16,457 bases of DNA from Sulfurimonas sp. GTDB taxonomy: Bacteria > Campylobacterota > Campylobacteria > Campylobacterales > Sulfurimonadaceae. A program made the translations under genes and the position numbers. Every line of letters starts with the position of its first letter. Positions within the stretch are counted from its first letter, which is position 1. The DNA lies in assembly GCA_003978475.1 (NCBI GenBank), contig QNZR01000244.1, forward strand, positions 1 to 16,457, read 5' to 3'. The notes beneath the pieces are model-generated. The model was not told where the DNA came from. It ran no database searches and was given only the letters and a program-made list of their open reading frames with translations. This document shows positions 1 to 7,795 of this stretch, piece by piece.

Positions 1-112
1 ACAGAATCAACAGAATCAACAGAATCAACAGAATCAACAGAATCAACAGAATCAACAGAATCAACAGAATCAACAGAATCAACAGAATCAACAGAATCAA
101 CAGAATCAACAG
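1..112 (+). repeat. Perfect 9-bp tandem repeat (acagaatca), 12 copies
   Basis: Twelve exact head-to-tail copies of acagaatca occupy 1-108, with a partial copy at 109-112. The array may extend left of the window. In the frame of the overlapping gene each unit encodes Gln-Asn-Gln (cag aat caa). The unit is a multiple of three, so gain or loss of copies changes protein length without shifting frame. The absence of any synonymous change between copies points to recent slippage expansion. Confidence 0.97.
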
Positions 113-472
113 CAAAATGATCATGAGTCTCAAAACAAACAAAAGAGCCATAAAGATGAGCAGCAATCATCATCAAACGCTTCTAAAGAGGAACCAAAGA
201 GCACACAGGACGAGCATCGGAACGATACAGAGCAACGCTCCAAAGACGAGCTGCCGCAAAAATCCCAAAAACCGGCATCGGAAGAAGACGTATCCAAAGC
301 TATGCCGAAGCATCAGGCTGCTAAAGCCACCGCCACCGAAAATGACAAAATCATGAGTCACCTCGAAGAGCAAAAGTGGCTCAAGGAACTGAATAAAAAT
401 CGTACAGGACATCTGTACCAATTACAACAACTCGAGAATACAAATGGGAACAACAATGATAAACCTTGGTAA
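2..472 (+). CDS. BatB/BatC-like protein (vWA/TPR family), C-terminal part only
   Basis: This is an open frame entering from the left edge and ending at TAA 470-472, so only the last 156 codons are visible. The first 36 codons are twelve identical Gln-Asn-Gln triplets. A charged, Gln/Ser/Lys/Glu-rich and presumably disordered stretch follows. The last ~40 residues are more ordered (HLEEQKWLKELNKN, near nt 360-400) and end in Asn-Asp-Lys-Pro-Trp. A TPR region, then a low-complexity linker, then a conserved 'KPW' C-terminus is what I recall for BatB/BatC-type proteins of Bat (aerotolerance-related) operons, and the next gene is batD-like, which supports the call. The vWA and TPR domains lie outside the window and are inferred. 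The stop overlaps the next gene, suggesting coupled translation. Family confidence is moderate; the reading frame is certain. Confidence 0.75.
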   Translation, partial: QNQQNQQNQQNQQNQQNQQNQQNQQNQQNQQNQQNQQQNDHESQNKQKSHKDEQQSSSNASKEEPKSTQDEHRNDTEQRSKDELPQKSQKPASEEDVSKAMPKHQAAKATATENDKIMSHLEEQKWLKELNKNRTGHLYQLQQLENTNGNNNDKPW

Positions 473-1913
473 AATAATATTGACATGTCTGTTAATGACT
501 CATGTGCTGCATGCCAAACTCAATATCTATGTGGATGCCGATAAGGTCACCATAGGCGAACAGGTACGTTTGAGCATTGTCGCGGAGGGTAATGAGGTCA
601 TACCGCCAAAAGTGACGGCTTTGTGTGGTGAAGAGATTGTCTCTACATCAACAAGCACCAGTGTTCAGGGTATCAACGGCGTATTTACCAAAAAACAGAT
701 TTTTGAATATACTTTTGTGCCGACAAAGTCGTGTACGGTTGAGCCGATCAGTGTCACGGTAGATGGACAACAGGAGATGACAAAACCTCTTGAGATTACA
801 GTGTCGCCCGTAAAAGTTACTAAAAACAGTCGTTTTATTTTACAGCTGCAGACCGACAAACACCGTGTTTATGTGGGCGAACCGTTTACTTTGAGCGTTA
901 TCTTTAAACAAAAACACGGTGCGAATGCAGTGGACTCCAAATTCACGTTGCCGTCGATGAAAAACTTTTGGGTTAAAGAGGAGTCGGAGGGTCGTAAATT
1001 TGAAGAAGACGGCTACACGGTTCAGCATCTTAGTTATATTTTGGCGGAACAAAAAAGCGGTTACCATACCATTAAGCCTGCACGTATTGAAATTGCTGCA
1101 CGTACGCAGCGCCAAGATACCTGGGGGCAGTGGTTTGCCACATTAAAATGGCGCACTTATTTTTCCAACGAACTGGAGATGGAGGTGCTGCCGCTGCCCG
1201 ATAACCTTTCTGTCGTCGGAACGTTTCAGATTGATGCTGAAGTTGACCGAAGTGAAGTGAATGCCTCAGAACCGGTAAATGTGACGGTGAGCATTAAGGG
1301 AAGCGGTAATTTTGAAGATATTAAAGGGTTTAAACCAAAAATTTCGGGAGTCGGTGTTTTTGCTGAGGAACCCTCAACCAAAGCTGCCATTGAGCAGGGA
1401 AAATACCGGGGAGTATGGCGTCAAAAAATTGCTTTTGTGCCGACACATGACATAACAATTCCACCGTTTACTCTGCATTATTTTGATCTGGAGAGCAATC
1501 GTAGCAAAACTATTCAGACGCGTCCGATTAGCATACATGTTAAAAACGCGGCATCCGTAACCGAGACGAAGCCGCTTCAGATTCAGCGTCCTGCAGTAAC
1601 GGAAACGGCAGTGACTCACAATGAGACGCCTTCAAATTGTTCTGGCGGTTCATTTGGCTGGGGGTTGGGAATGGGTCTGGTATTGGGGGTGCTGTTGGGA
1701 TTGCTGCCGTGGCGGACGTGGCGACGCCGTTACCGTGCGCAAGAGTCTGTACGGTTTAAGGATGAACGTGATGTGCTCAAGGTACTTTTAAATCATCTTG
1801 ATGATGCCGATGCCGCTGACATGGCAGCACAGCTTGAAGCGAAATTCTATGAAGGCAAAGCGGTAAGTATTGATTCAAAGAGACTGAAGGCACTCTATAA
1901 AAAATACATGTAA
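456..1913 (+). CDS. batD: BatD-like (oxygen tolerance family) membrane-anchored periplasmic protein
   Basis: A 485-residue protein with an N-terminal signal peptide (cleavage likely after VLHA, about residue 20), a long all-beta periplasmic region with repeated Ig-like segments, one transmembrane helix near residues 398-418 followed by an Arg-rich stop-transfer sequence, and a cytoplasmic tail of ~65 residues. This order matches the BatD family, which forms part of membrane complexes with vWA proteins BatA/BatB and TPR protein BatC. The biochemical role is not settled. I chose ATG 456 because GGGA at 446-449 sits six bases upstream. An ATG at 444, four codons earlier, is the alternative but has no clear ribosome site. 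The start overlaps the upstream stop by 17 bases, so translation is probably coupled. Its stop lies one base from the convergent tyrA stop, leaving no room for a conventional terminator. Confidence 0.8.
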   Translation: MINLGKIILTCLLMTHVLHAKLNIYVDADKVTIGEQVRLSIVAEGNEVIPPKVTALCGEEIVSTSTSTSVQGINGVFTKKQIFEYTFVPTKSCTVEPISVTVDGQQEMTKPLEITVSPVKVTKNSRFILQLQTDKHRVYVGEPFTLSVIFKQKHGANAVDSKFTLPSMKNFWVKEESEGRKFEEDGYTVQHLSYILAEQKSGYHTIKPARIEIAARTQRQDTWGQWFATLKWRTYFSNELEMEVLPLPDNLSVVGTFQIDAEVDRSEVNASEPVNVTVSIKGSGNFEDIKGFKPKISGVGVFAEEPSTKAAIEQGKYRGVWRQKIAFVPTHDITIPPFTLHYFDLESNRSKTIQTRPISIHVKNAASVTETKPLQIQRPAVTETAVTHNETPSNCSGGSFGWGLGMGLVLGVLLGLLPWRTWRRRYRAQESVRFKDERDVLKVLLNHLDDADAADMAAQLEAKFYEGKAVSIDSKRLKALYKKYM

Positions 1914-1914
1914 A

Positions 1915-2745
1915 TTACGAAAAAAGTTCTTGCAGTTTATTGGCCGTTTTCATGCGCTCGTGCAGCGTTGTCCAGTCGTCATCTTTGATACAACGCTTCA
2001 GCGTGCTCAGCTCGGTTTCAAAATGCTCAATAGCACGGAGCAGATGGGTTTGGTTTTGTCTGAAAATATCTTCCCACATCTGCGGAGAGCTTTTGGCAAG
2101 GCGGCTCATCGAACGGAACCCCCCGGCGGCGAGGAGTAAGATATTCTCTTTCTCTTCTTGCGAGAGAACCGTATTGGCAAGCGAGAAGGAGACAATATGC
2201 GGCATATGACTAATGTAGGCGGCATGACGGTCATGATCGCAAGAACGCATATAGTGCAGCTGCATATGAATGCCGCTAAACAGACGCACGGCAACCTCTT
2301 GTTGATGTGTTCCGCTGTCGTTTAAATCACACAGTACGACAATTTGGTCTTTAAAGAGATCGTCAACAGCAGCATTGGGTCCGTAATATTCGGTTCCCGC
2401 CATAGGATGTGCAGCAACAAAATTGCGACGAATGGCGGAAGGTACGGCATGGACAATCTGCTCTTTGGTGCCCCCGAGATCAATGAGGGTTGTCTGCTCC
2501 GGAATATCGATGAGATCGTCAAAGAGGGCAATAATAGCGTTGACGGGAATGGCTAAAAAGATAACATCACATTTTTTGATATTTTTAAAACTGACAATGT
2601 CGTGTACAAGATGGCGCTTTAGGGCAATGTCTTGATGCACTTCATTGTGGTCATAGCCTGAAATTTTGTTGACAAAGGGGAGTTTTTTAAGGCTTAGTGC
2701 CAAGGAGCCTCCCATCAGACCCAGCCCAATAATACCTATTTTCAT
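1915..2745 (-). CDS. tyrA: Prephenate dehydrogenase
   Basis: A 276-residue enzyme that oxidatively decarboxylates prephenate to 4-hydroxyphenylpyruvate in tyrosine biosynthesis, in the cytoplasm. The N-terminal Rossmann motif GLGLMGGS (residues 7-14) and an acidic residue after the second strand (Asp32 in SGYDHN) indicate NAD preference. The catalytic-region motif HPMAG (113-117) is followed by TEYYGP, and SHMPH (179-183) is the other family signature. No chorismate mutase or ACT domain is fused, and the length is normal for the monofunctional form. The ATG at 2745 is preceded by GGAGT with a six-base spacer. It lies 39 bases after the chemoreceptor gene on the same strand and may be read with it; a TATATAT stretch around 2757-2763 could be a weak promoter. 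In Campylobacter, as I recall, tyrA also neighbours bamA. Confidence 0.93.
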   Translation of the reverse strand: MKIGIIGLGLMGGSLALSLKKLPFVNKISGYDHNEVHQDIALKRHLVHDIVSFKNIKKCDVIFLAIPVNAIIALFDDLIDIPEQTTLIDLGGTKEQIVHAVPSAIRRNFVAAHPMAGTEYYGPNAAVDDLFKDQIVVLCDLNDSGTHQQEVAVRLFSGIHMQLHYMRSCDHDRHAAYISHMPHIVSFSLANTVLSQEEKENILLLAAGGFRSMSRLAKSSPQMWEDIFRQNQTHLLRAIEHFETELSTLKRCIKDDDWTTLHERMKTANKLQELFS

Positions 2746-2784
2746 TGCATTACTCCATATATACTGAGCTGAAAGTCTACCATG

Positions 2785-4344
2785 TTATTCTTTATGTAAT
2801 GCCGCAATAGCCACGACAACTTCAGAAGTTTTCTCTTTAACCAAAGCAATATCTGATGCGAGAACCTCAATCTCTTTGGCGTTAAGATTCATCTGCTGAG
2901 AGCTTTTACCGATCTCTTCAACGACGGAATTAATACTAATATCAATTTCGGCGAGAGACTTTTGTGTCTTTTCGGCTAAACTTCTGACTTCATCCGCTAC
3001 AACGGCAAAACCGCGACCATGCTCGCCGGCACGTGCCGCTTCAATGGCGGCATTGAGTGCTAGGAGATTGGTCTGATCTGCAATATCACGAATGATATTG
3101 AGCACCTCTTTGACCCCGCGTGCCTGAGTGTCCAGCTCTTTGACGTTAGCAGCCATTTCACTCTCTTTCTCATTAGCCTGCAGGAGCTTTTGTGTGGTCT
3201 GATCGACAATAGTGTCGAGCTCTTTAATGGTTTCATTGTTGAGCGTTACAATGGTTTGGTGGATCTGTTTGGAGTTCTGCTCCAAAAGCTCTTTTTGATT
3301 CTTATTGTCCTGTTCAAACTGCTGAAGGCTATGTCCCAAACTGTTGACACCGCTGACGAGTGCTTTCATATCGGCACTTAAGCCGGTAATCTCAATACTG
3401 TGACTGTAGTCATGGTTTTGATATTCATCAAGCCGGTGGCGTGTTTCAGAGGTGATATGCTGGATATTATCGAGCAGTTGATTAAAAGAACGGGTGAGTG
3501 CCGAGGTAATGTGATTGTGAGATTCACTGGTAATTCGGTAGTTAAAATCACCACTGCTGACTTTACCGGAGATTAGAAGAAGTTCCCCCATGATTTTGAG
3601 ATCATCATCCATATTTTTTTTGTAGGTATGTAACACCAGGTTTAACTCTTCAGCCACCTCGTGAACAATAATATTGGCCTGCTTATTGACTACAAGCGGT
3701 TCAATTTCATTACATTGAAAGGAGATGTATTTGGCAAATTCCGATACGAACGTTTTGGCTTTAATAATCTCTTTGTAAGAGGTGTTGAGTGGAAAATAGG
3801 CAAGAAAGCCCAGTAGGAGTGCCAAAAAGAGAAAAATGAGATTGGTTTGAATAAATGAGGTAAAAAAGTCATTGGCTAACAGTGTCATATCTTCATATAT
3901 AATGAGTTTACCTACTATAGAACCGTTTTGACGTAACGGTTCTACAACAAAAGCATAATAGTTGTCACGGTACTCATAAAACTTCACGGTATTGCCATTG
4001 TCCAAATCAAGTTCCTCAAAAAGCTCTGGGGAGACACGGCTGTTGTGTGCTTTAAGGTAGTAATTGTCTTTAACAAAATAGCTGCTTTTTTCACGGTCAC
4101 TCAAGGTGTTGCCGTTATACGCATAGACATAGTTAAGGTTAAATTTTTGGAGATCCTCCGGCATAATATTGTTTCCGAAATCAGTTATATTGTTGAACAG
4201 GTCTACTTTGATTTTGGCAATCTCTTTGAGATGACTTTGGTAGGTGTAGTAAGAGCTGATGTTATAGACAACCGATAGCGAGAGCGCCATAAATGCGAGG
4301 GTTAATATAAATCGACCCTTAAAGGACTGGAGTATTCTAGGCAT
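2785..4344 (-). CDS. Methyl-accepting chemotaxis protein (CetA-like), partner of the adjacent PAS protein
   Basis: A 519-residue transducer. There is a transmembrane helix at ~12-34, an extracytoplasmic domain of ~130 residues, a second helix at ~166-185, and a divergent HAMP-like segment near 255-295 (GKVSSGDFNYRI). The C-terminal half is a coiled-coil signalling domain whose hairpin tip is unmistakable at 421-460 (DQTNLLALNAAIEAARAGE, then GFAVVADEVRSLAEKT); this tip contacts CheA and CheW. The coiled-coil arms are short, roughly 70 residues each, and no CheR/CheB-tethering pentapeptide is visible. The start ATG (4344-4342) shares its A with the stop codon of the upstream PAS gene, and its own ribosome site is weak, so it is probably translated by coupling. 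The arrangement recalls the CetA/CetB energy-taxis pair of Campylobacter jejuni. The ligand is unknown. Confidence 0.9.
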   Translation of the reverse strand: MPRILQSFKGRFILTLAFMALSLSVVYNISSYYTYQSHLKEIAKIKVDLFNNITDFGNNIMPEDLQKFNLNYVYAYNGNTLSDREKSSYFVKDNYYLKAHNSRVSPELFEELDLDNGNTVKFYEYRDNYYAFVVEPLRQNGSIVGKLIIYEDMTLLANDFFTSFIQTNLIFLFLALLLGFLAYFPLNTSYKEIIKAKTFVSEFAKYISFQCNEIEPLVVNKQANIIVHEVAEELNLVLHTYKKNMDDDLKIMGELLLISGKVSSGDFNYRITSESHNHITSALTRSFNQLLDNIQHITSETRHRLDEYQNHDYSHSIEITGLSADMKALVSGVNSLGHSLQQFEQDNKNQKELLEQNSKQIHQTIVTLNNETIKELDTIVDQTTQKLLQANEKESEMAANVKELDTQARGVKEVLNIIRDIADQTNLLALNAAIEAARAGEHGRGFAVVADEVRSLAEKTQKSLAEIDISINSVVEEIGKSSQQMNLNAKEIEVLASDIALVKEKTSEVVVAIAALHKE

Positions 4345-4745
4345 TATGACCGACCTGTATGATGTTGGTGACGCATATCTTTGTAGAGTGCATCATATTT
4401 TTGAGTCTCAGCTTTAGTAGCCATTTTTCTAACGGAAAGAAATCCTTTTTCCCCATCGGAATTGGTATAGGGGAACACCGTGGCATAGACCCAGTAGAAG
4501 TTGCCGTTTTTGGTACTGTTTTTGACAAAGCCTCTCCAGATATCTCCGCGTTTGACGGTGTCCCACAAATCTTTAAATGCCTCTTTGGGCATGTCGGGAT
4601 GACGGACAATATTGTGCGGCTTTCCTTCCAGTTCCTCGACAGGGTATTCTGCAAAATAACAAAAATCTTCATTGGCATATTTAATCAGGCCTTTTTCATC
4701 GGTTTCTGAGACAAGAAGATGGGTGGGCGATAAAAACTTTTCCAC
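4344..4745 (-). CDS. Single-domain PAS sensor (Aer/CetB-like), probable energy or redox taxis
   Basis: A 133-residue soluble protein made of one PAS domain. The core NEDFCYFAEY (25-34) and the segment PHNIVRHPDMP (43-53), followed by AFKDLW and RGFVKN, are characteristic of the FAD-binding PAS of Aer and CetB, so a bound flavin reporting redox state is the likely signal. That is inference from the family. It has no transmembrane or output domain and must act through a partner. The adjacent chemoreceptor, whose start codon overlaps this stop by one base, is the obvious candidate. The start is GTG (4745-4743), chosen because AGGAGC (complement of 4751-4756) lies five bases upstream. It is the first gene of the leftward unit that faces bamA. 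Confidence 0.88.
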   Translation of the reverse strand: MEKFLSPTHLLVSETDEKGLIKYANEDFCYFAEYPVEELEGKPHNIVRHPDMPKEAFKDLWDTVKRGDIWRGFVKNSTKNGNFYWVYATVFPYTNSDGEKGFLSVRKMATKAETQKYDALYKDMRHQHHTGRS

Positions 4746-4750
4746 AACAA

Positions 4751-4756
4751 GCTCCT
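4751..4756 (-). promoter_or_regulatory. Strong ribosome binding site fixing the GTG start of the PAS gene
   Basis: The minus strand reads AGGAGC, then TTGTT, then GTG at 4745. This is the best Shine-Dalgarno match near the gene and identifies the non-ATG start. Confidence 0.75.
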
Positions 4757-4810
4757 GTATTTGTTAAAATTAATGGATAGAGTATCACACTGGAAATTAA
4801 ATTATGTTTA

Positions 4811-4816
4811 ATTATA
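4811..4816 (-). promoter_or_regulatory. Candidate -10 box (TATAAT) for the PAS-MCP unit
   Basis: The minus strand carries an exact TATAAT, about 66 bases upstream of the GTG start. A TTTAGA about 17 bases further upstream (complement of ~4834-4839) is a weak -35 candidate. The surroundings are AT-rich, so a chance match is possible. Confidence 0.4.
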
Positions 4817-4898
4817 GGAAAATAATTCTCTAAAATATTTTTCTGTACGATCTTCATAGACAATTCGAGCAAGATTTACGCAACATTAATCGACAAGG

Positions 4899-4907
4899 TG
4901 ATAAAAT
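4899..4907 (+). promoter_or_regulatory. Candidate extended -10 promoter of bamA (TGA-TAAAAT)
   Basis: TGATAAAAT at 4899-4907 is an extended -10 element with the hexamer at 4902-4907. Transcription would start near 4914, giving a leader of about 24 bases that includes the AGAAG ribosome site (4926-4930). No good -35 is visible, as is usual for sigma-70 promoters in Campylobacterota. Confidence 0.45.
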
Positions 4908-4937
4908 CGGCGTTACCTTATTTTGAGAAGATTTTGA

Positions 4938-7214
4938 ATGAAAAAACTACTGTCTATTTGGGTGCTTTGTGCCGCGGTGTATCTTCATGCCGTGACGGTC
5001 AAAGAGATTGTCTTTGAGGGTATGGTACATATTTCCAAGAATGTTGCCTTGCAGATACTGCCTTTTAAAGTTGGTGATAACGTGACCGAAGGCGATATTG
5101 ACCAAGCGGTGCACCTTTTGTTTGACCAGGGATATTTTAACGATATCTGGGTTGAGGATATCAATGGTCGTCTGACGTTTCATTTTAAAGAAAAAGCGAT
5201 TATTTCCCATGTTGAAATGCGAGGTTATAAAGAGAATGATGCCGAGGCTCAGGAGACGCTGCTACAGATTCAAAAAGGTTCACTCTATGATGTCAAAAAA
5301 ATTGAAGCGGCAAAGCGTCGTATTATTGAAGCAATTTCAGCAGAAGGTAAAATTGACACGGTAGTTGAGACCCGTATTAAGAAGCTAAAAAACGGCAGCA
5401 TTAAAGTCGTTTTTTTAGTGAATGAGGGTGAAAAAATTATTATTGAAACGGTTGATTTTAATGGCATGCATGTGCTCAAACCGGAGGACTTTGATGAGGT
5501 GCTAGCCAATAAAAAGGCCGAAGTCATGGGATGGCTATGGGGTCGAAATGACGGTGAGATGCAACTGGCACAACTGGAGTACGACCCGCTGCGTCTGCGC
5601 GATACGTATATGCAGCACGGATATTTGGATGCTGCGGTCGATGCCCCGTTTGTTCGTGTCAATTTTGACACTTACCGTGCCGCGATGAGCTATCAAATAG
5701 ATGAAGGAGCCATTTACCGTGTTCGTGACATCTCTATTGTGCAGCAGCATCACGTGGTTGATGATGCGAAACTGTTTCAGGTCGTTGCACTGAAAAAAAA
5801 TGAAATTTTTAATATTAAAACGTTTCGAGATGATGCCGAGCGCATTAAAACGGCGATTGCCGATCTGGGCTATGCCTATGCTCAGGTACAGCCGGATCTG
5901 CAAAAAGACCGTGAAACGCGAAGTGTTCATGTCATTTACCGTGTTATTCCAGGTGATCAGGTACGGATTCGTAATGTTATTATTGACGGCAACGGTCGAA
6001 CACTTGATCGCATTGTGCGGCGTGAACTCTATTTGGCTCCGGGAGATCTGTATAACTTGACCGATTTGAAAGATTCTCGCAATGCTCTGGGACGTACCGG
6101 ATTTTTTGAAAGTACGACCATAGAAGAGAAGCGTATTAATGAAGCGCTGATGGATCTGGTAGTCAAAGTCAAAGAGGCACCGACGGGCAATATTCAAGTC
6201 GGCGGCGGTTACGGGAGTTATGGCGGCATTTTGTTTAGCGTGGGTGTGGAAGATCGCAATATTTTTGGTAGCGGTATCAGTGTCGGAGTCAAACTGGAGC
6301 GTTCCGACAGAACCGATAACTACTCGTTTAATATTTCAAACAAACGTCTCAATGACAGTGACTTCAGTGGGAATTTCTCGATCTATACGACCCGTAATGA
6401 ATATAATGACTATACGGTCTCTTCCCAGGGGGTCAATTTGGGTAGTGGTCACCGTTTCACCCGCCATTTAAGTGGCTACTTGGGATATAGCTACTCAGCC
6501 AACGAGTATGAAGATATTAATACGTCGGCGATTAACTACAATTATCGTGTTTTCTTTGAAAATTACTCGAAGAGTTCGTTGACTCTGGCATTGACGTATG
6601 ATAATACGGATGATTACTATCTGCCGCGTGAGGGGATGGTTCTTAAACAGAGTCTGGAATATGCCGGTTTTGGCGGTGATGCCGATTTTTTAAAAAGCCG
6701 TACCAGTTTTAACTACTATTACGGGTTGCAAGATGCCGTCAATTTTGATTTGATTTTACGATACAAATCACGATTGCATATTGTGAAAGAGCGGGGCTAC
6801 TTGCCCCGGGCAGAACGGTTTTATATGGGAGGTATGGGCAGTGTCAGAGGCTATGAGTCGTACTCTATTTCACCGCACTATATTGATGCCGAGGACAAGA
6901 GCAAGCGGGTTGGGGGAAAGAAAACTTTTTCCAACAGTCTGGAATTGAGCTTTCCGCTCCTGCCTAAAGCAAAGATGCGCCTGAGTGCTTTTTATGATTG
7001 GGGATGGATTGAGGGCAATGTTCCTGAGCATATCGGACTTTACAGTATTCAGCATGGTGCTCAAACCGAATCATTGACGCGAAGTTCGGTCGGTTTTGCC
7101 ATTGAGTGGTTTTCTCCGGTAGGACCGGTCAATCTGATTTTTGCCAAAGCGCTGGATGATACCGCGTACGACAAGACAACGAGTTTTGAATTTACGATAG
7201 GACAGAGGTTTTGA
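4938..7214 (+). CDS. bamA: Outer-membrane protein assembly factor BamA (Omp85 family)
   Basis: A 758-residue outer-membrane insertase. A signal peptide spans ~1-18 (ends LHA). Residues ~20-400 hold a series of POTRA domains, including the typical final repeat (LYLAPGDLYNLTDL, then LGRTGFFEST). Residues ~410-758 form the 16-strand barrel. The family hallmark VRGYE in loop 6 lies near residues 636-640, and the C-terminus ends in an aromatic beta-signal (FTIGQRF). Length is normal. ATG 4938 has AGAAG seven bases upstream. BamA folds beta-barrel proteins into the outer membrane together with lipoprotein partners, and the next gene, overlapping it by one base, encodes a lipoprotein. A 220-codon antisense frame inside it is judged to be a shadow. 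Confidence 0.96.
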   Translation: MKKLLSIWVLCAAVYLHAVTVKEIVFEGMVHISKNVALQILPFKVGDNVTEGDIDQAVHLLFDQGYFNDIWVEDINGRLTFHFKEKAIISHVEMRGYKENDAEAQETLLQIQKGSLYDVKKIEAAKRRIIEAISAEGKIDTVVETRIKKLKNGSIKVVFLVNEGEKIIIETVDFNGMHVLKPEDFDEVLANKKAEVMGWLWGRNDGEMQLAQLEYDPLRLRDTYMQHGYLDAAVDAPFVRVNFDTYRAAMSYQIDEGAIYRVRDISIVQQHHVVDDAKLFQVVALKKNEIFNIKTFRDDAERIKTAIADLGYAYAQVQPDLQKDRETRSVHVIYRVIPGDQVRIRNVIIDGNGRTLDRIVRRELYLAPGDLYNLTDLKDSRNALGRTGFFESTTIEEKRINEALMDLVVKVKEAPTGNIQVGGGYGSYGGILFSVGVEDRNIFGSGISVGVKLERSDRTDNYSFNISNKRLNDSDFSGNFSIYTTRNEYNDYTVSSQGVNLGSGHRFTRHLSGYLGYSYSANEYEDINTSAINYNYRVFFENYSKSSLTLALTYDNTDDYYLPREGMVLKQSLEYAGFGGDADFLKSRTSFNYYYGLQDAVNFDLILRYKSRLHIVKERGYLPRAERFYMGGMGSVRGYESYSISPHYIDAEDKSKRVGGKKTFSNSLELSFPLLPKAKMRLSAFYDWGWIEGNVPEHIGLYSIQHGAQTESLTRSSVGFAIEWFSPVGPVNLIFAKALDDTAYDKTTSFEFTIGQRF

Positions 7215-7795
7215 TGAGACATACAAAAGCATTATCCGCATTGCTGTTAAGCGGCATATTGGTTTGGTTGAGCGGCTGCGGCGTGAGTAGTGATAATTTT
7301 ACCAGTGAATACAGTGTGAAGGTGTCTTCATTGCATTATATTAAAGATGCCAATGTGAGCATCGGGGGTGTTTATGCTCAATATCGTAAGCGCGGTATTT
7401 ATGATTTTAATATGAGTCTTTCCGGCATGCGTTTCGCCCGGGGCGGGGTCTATGTGACCGATGAAAATAATGAGACTAACAGTTCGTTGCAATCACCACG
7501 GTGCCATCAGTATCTTCCTGAACTTGACACGACGGTAAGCAAGCTAGTGTTGCGTGCACCGGCAGAGCATGCTCCGTACGCCTATATTAATATTAATCCT
7601 TTTACCACATTAGCCGCACGAGACGATTTTTCTTTAGAGATATTGGCACAGGAGTATCCGATTGCCGCATCAATTGAAGCATCGTTTGACTTTGATACCG
7701 TAGCAGCTCAAAAAGCAGCAGTGTACAGCACTCAGGAGCAGAATCTGACCCGGGAGATCTGCAGGGCACTTCAAGCGCTACAAAACGGGTCTTAG
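7214..7795 (+). CDS. Uncharacterised lipoprotein translationally coupled to bamA
   Basis: A 193-residue predicted lipoprotein: signal peptide with lipobox LSGC, acylated Cys at residue 22. The remainder looks beta-rich. It contains a GVY/GIY-DFNMSLSG segment (about 52-71), a GGVYVTDEN turn (77-85) and the motif NPFTTL (128-133), which recalls extracytoplasmic lipoproteins that carry small Ig-like or regulatory domains ending in a 'P-x-TTL' motif. There are two further cysteines (97 and 183). The ATG at 7214 overlaps the bamA stop (TGATG), and AGAGG at 7204-7208 is its ribosome site; a TTG one codon earlier is less likely. The coupling suggests a role at the outer membrane, perhaps as a BamA accessory, but no known Bam lipoprotein is recognisable. 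Its stop overlaps the convergent ppx/gppA stop by four bases. Confidence 0.8.
   Translation: MRHTKALSALLLSGILVWLSGCGVSSDNFTSEYSVKVSSLHYIKDANVSIGGVYAQYRKRGIYDFNMSLSGMRFARGGVYVTDENNETNSSLQSPRCHQYLPELDTTVSKLVLRAPAEHAPYAYININPFTTLAARDDFSLEILAQEYPIAASIEASFDFDTVAAQKAAVYSTQEQNLTREICRALQALQNGS

Larger units (their letters stand above)
4746..4937. other. Divergent intergenic region between PAS gene and bamA
   Basis: This is the largest non-coding gap in the window (192 bases). It is AT-rich and holds the candidate promoters for both flanking units. I see no strong inverted repeat, small gene or RNA structure in it. Confidence 0.7.

Noticed and set aside
1..112. CRISPR-like or phase-variation repeat array
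   Set aside because: Units are directly adjacent with no spacers, so it is not CRISPR. A 9-bp unit preserves frame, so it is not an on/off switch.
117..356. 79-codon frame on the plus strand in the BatC-like gene
   Set aside because: It is out of frame with the gene that continues from the repeat array to the KPW terminus; its composition is a frame-shifted low-complexity product.
444..455. Upstream ATG for the batD-like gene
   Set aside because: No ribosome site precedes it, while GGGA is well placed for ATG 456 and the signal peptide begins normally there.
4746..4937. Riboswitch or small RNA in the divergent gap
   Set aside because: No strong stem-loop, terminator or conserved element could be seen by eye; only AT-rich promoter-like sequence.
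5535..6197. 220-codon antisense frame within bamA
   Set aside because: It lies wholly inside a well-supported bamA, has no recognisable domain and no good ribosome site; it reflects bamA codon usage.
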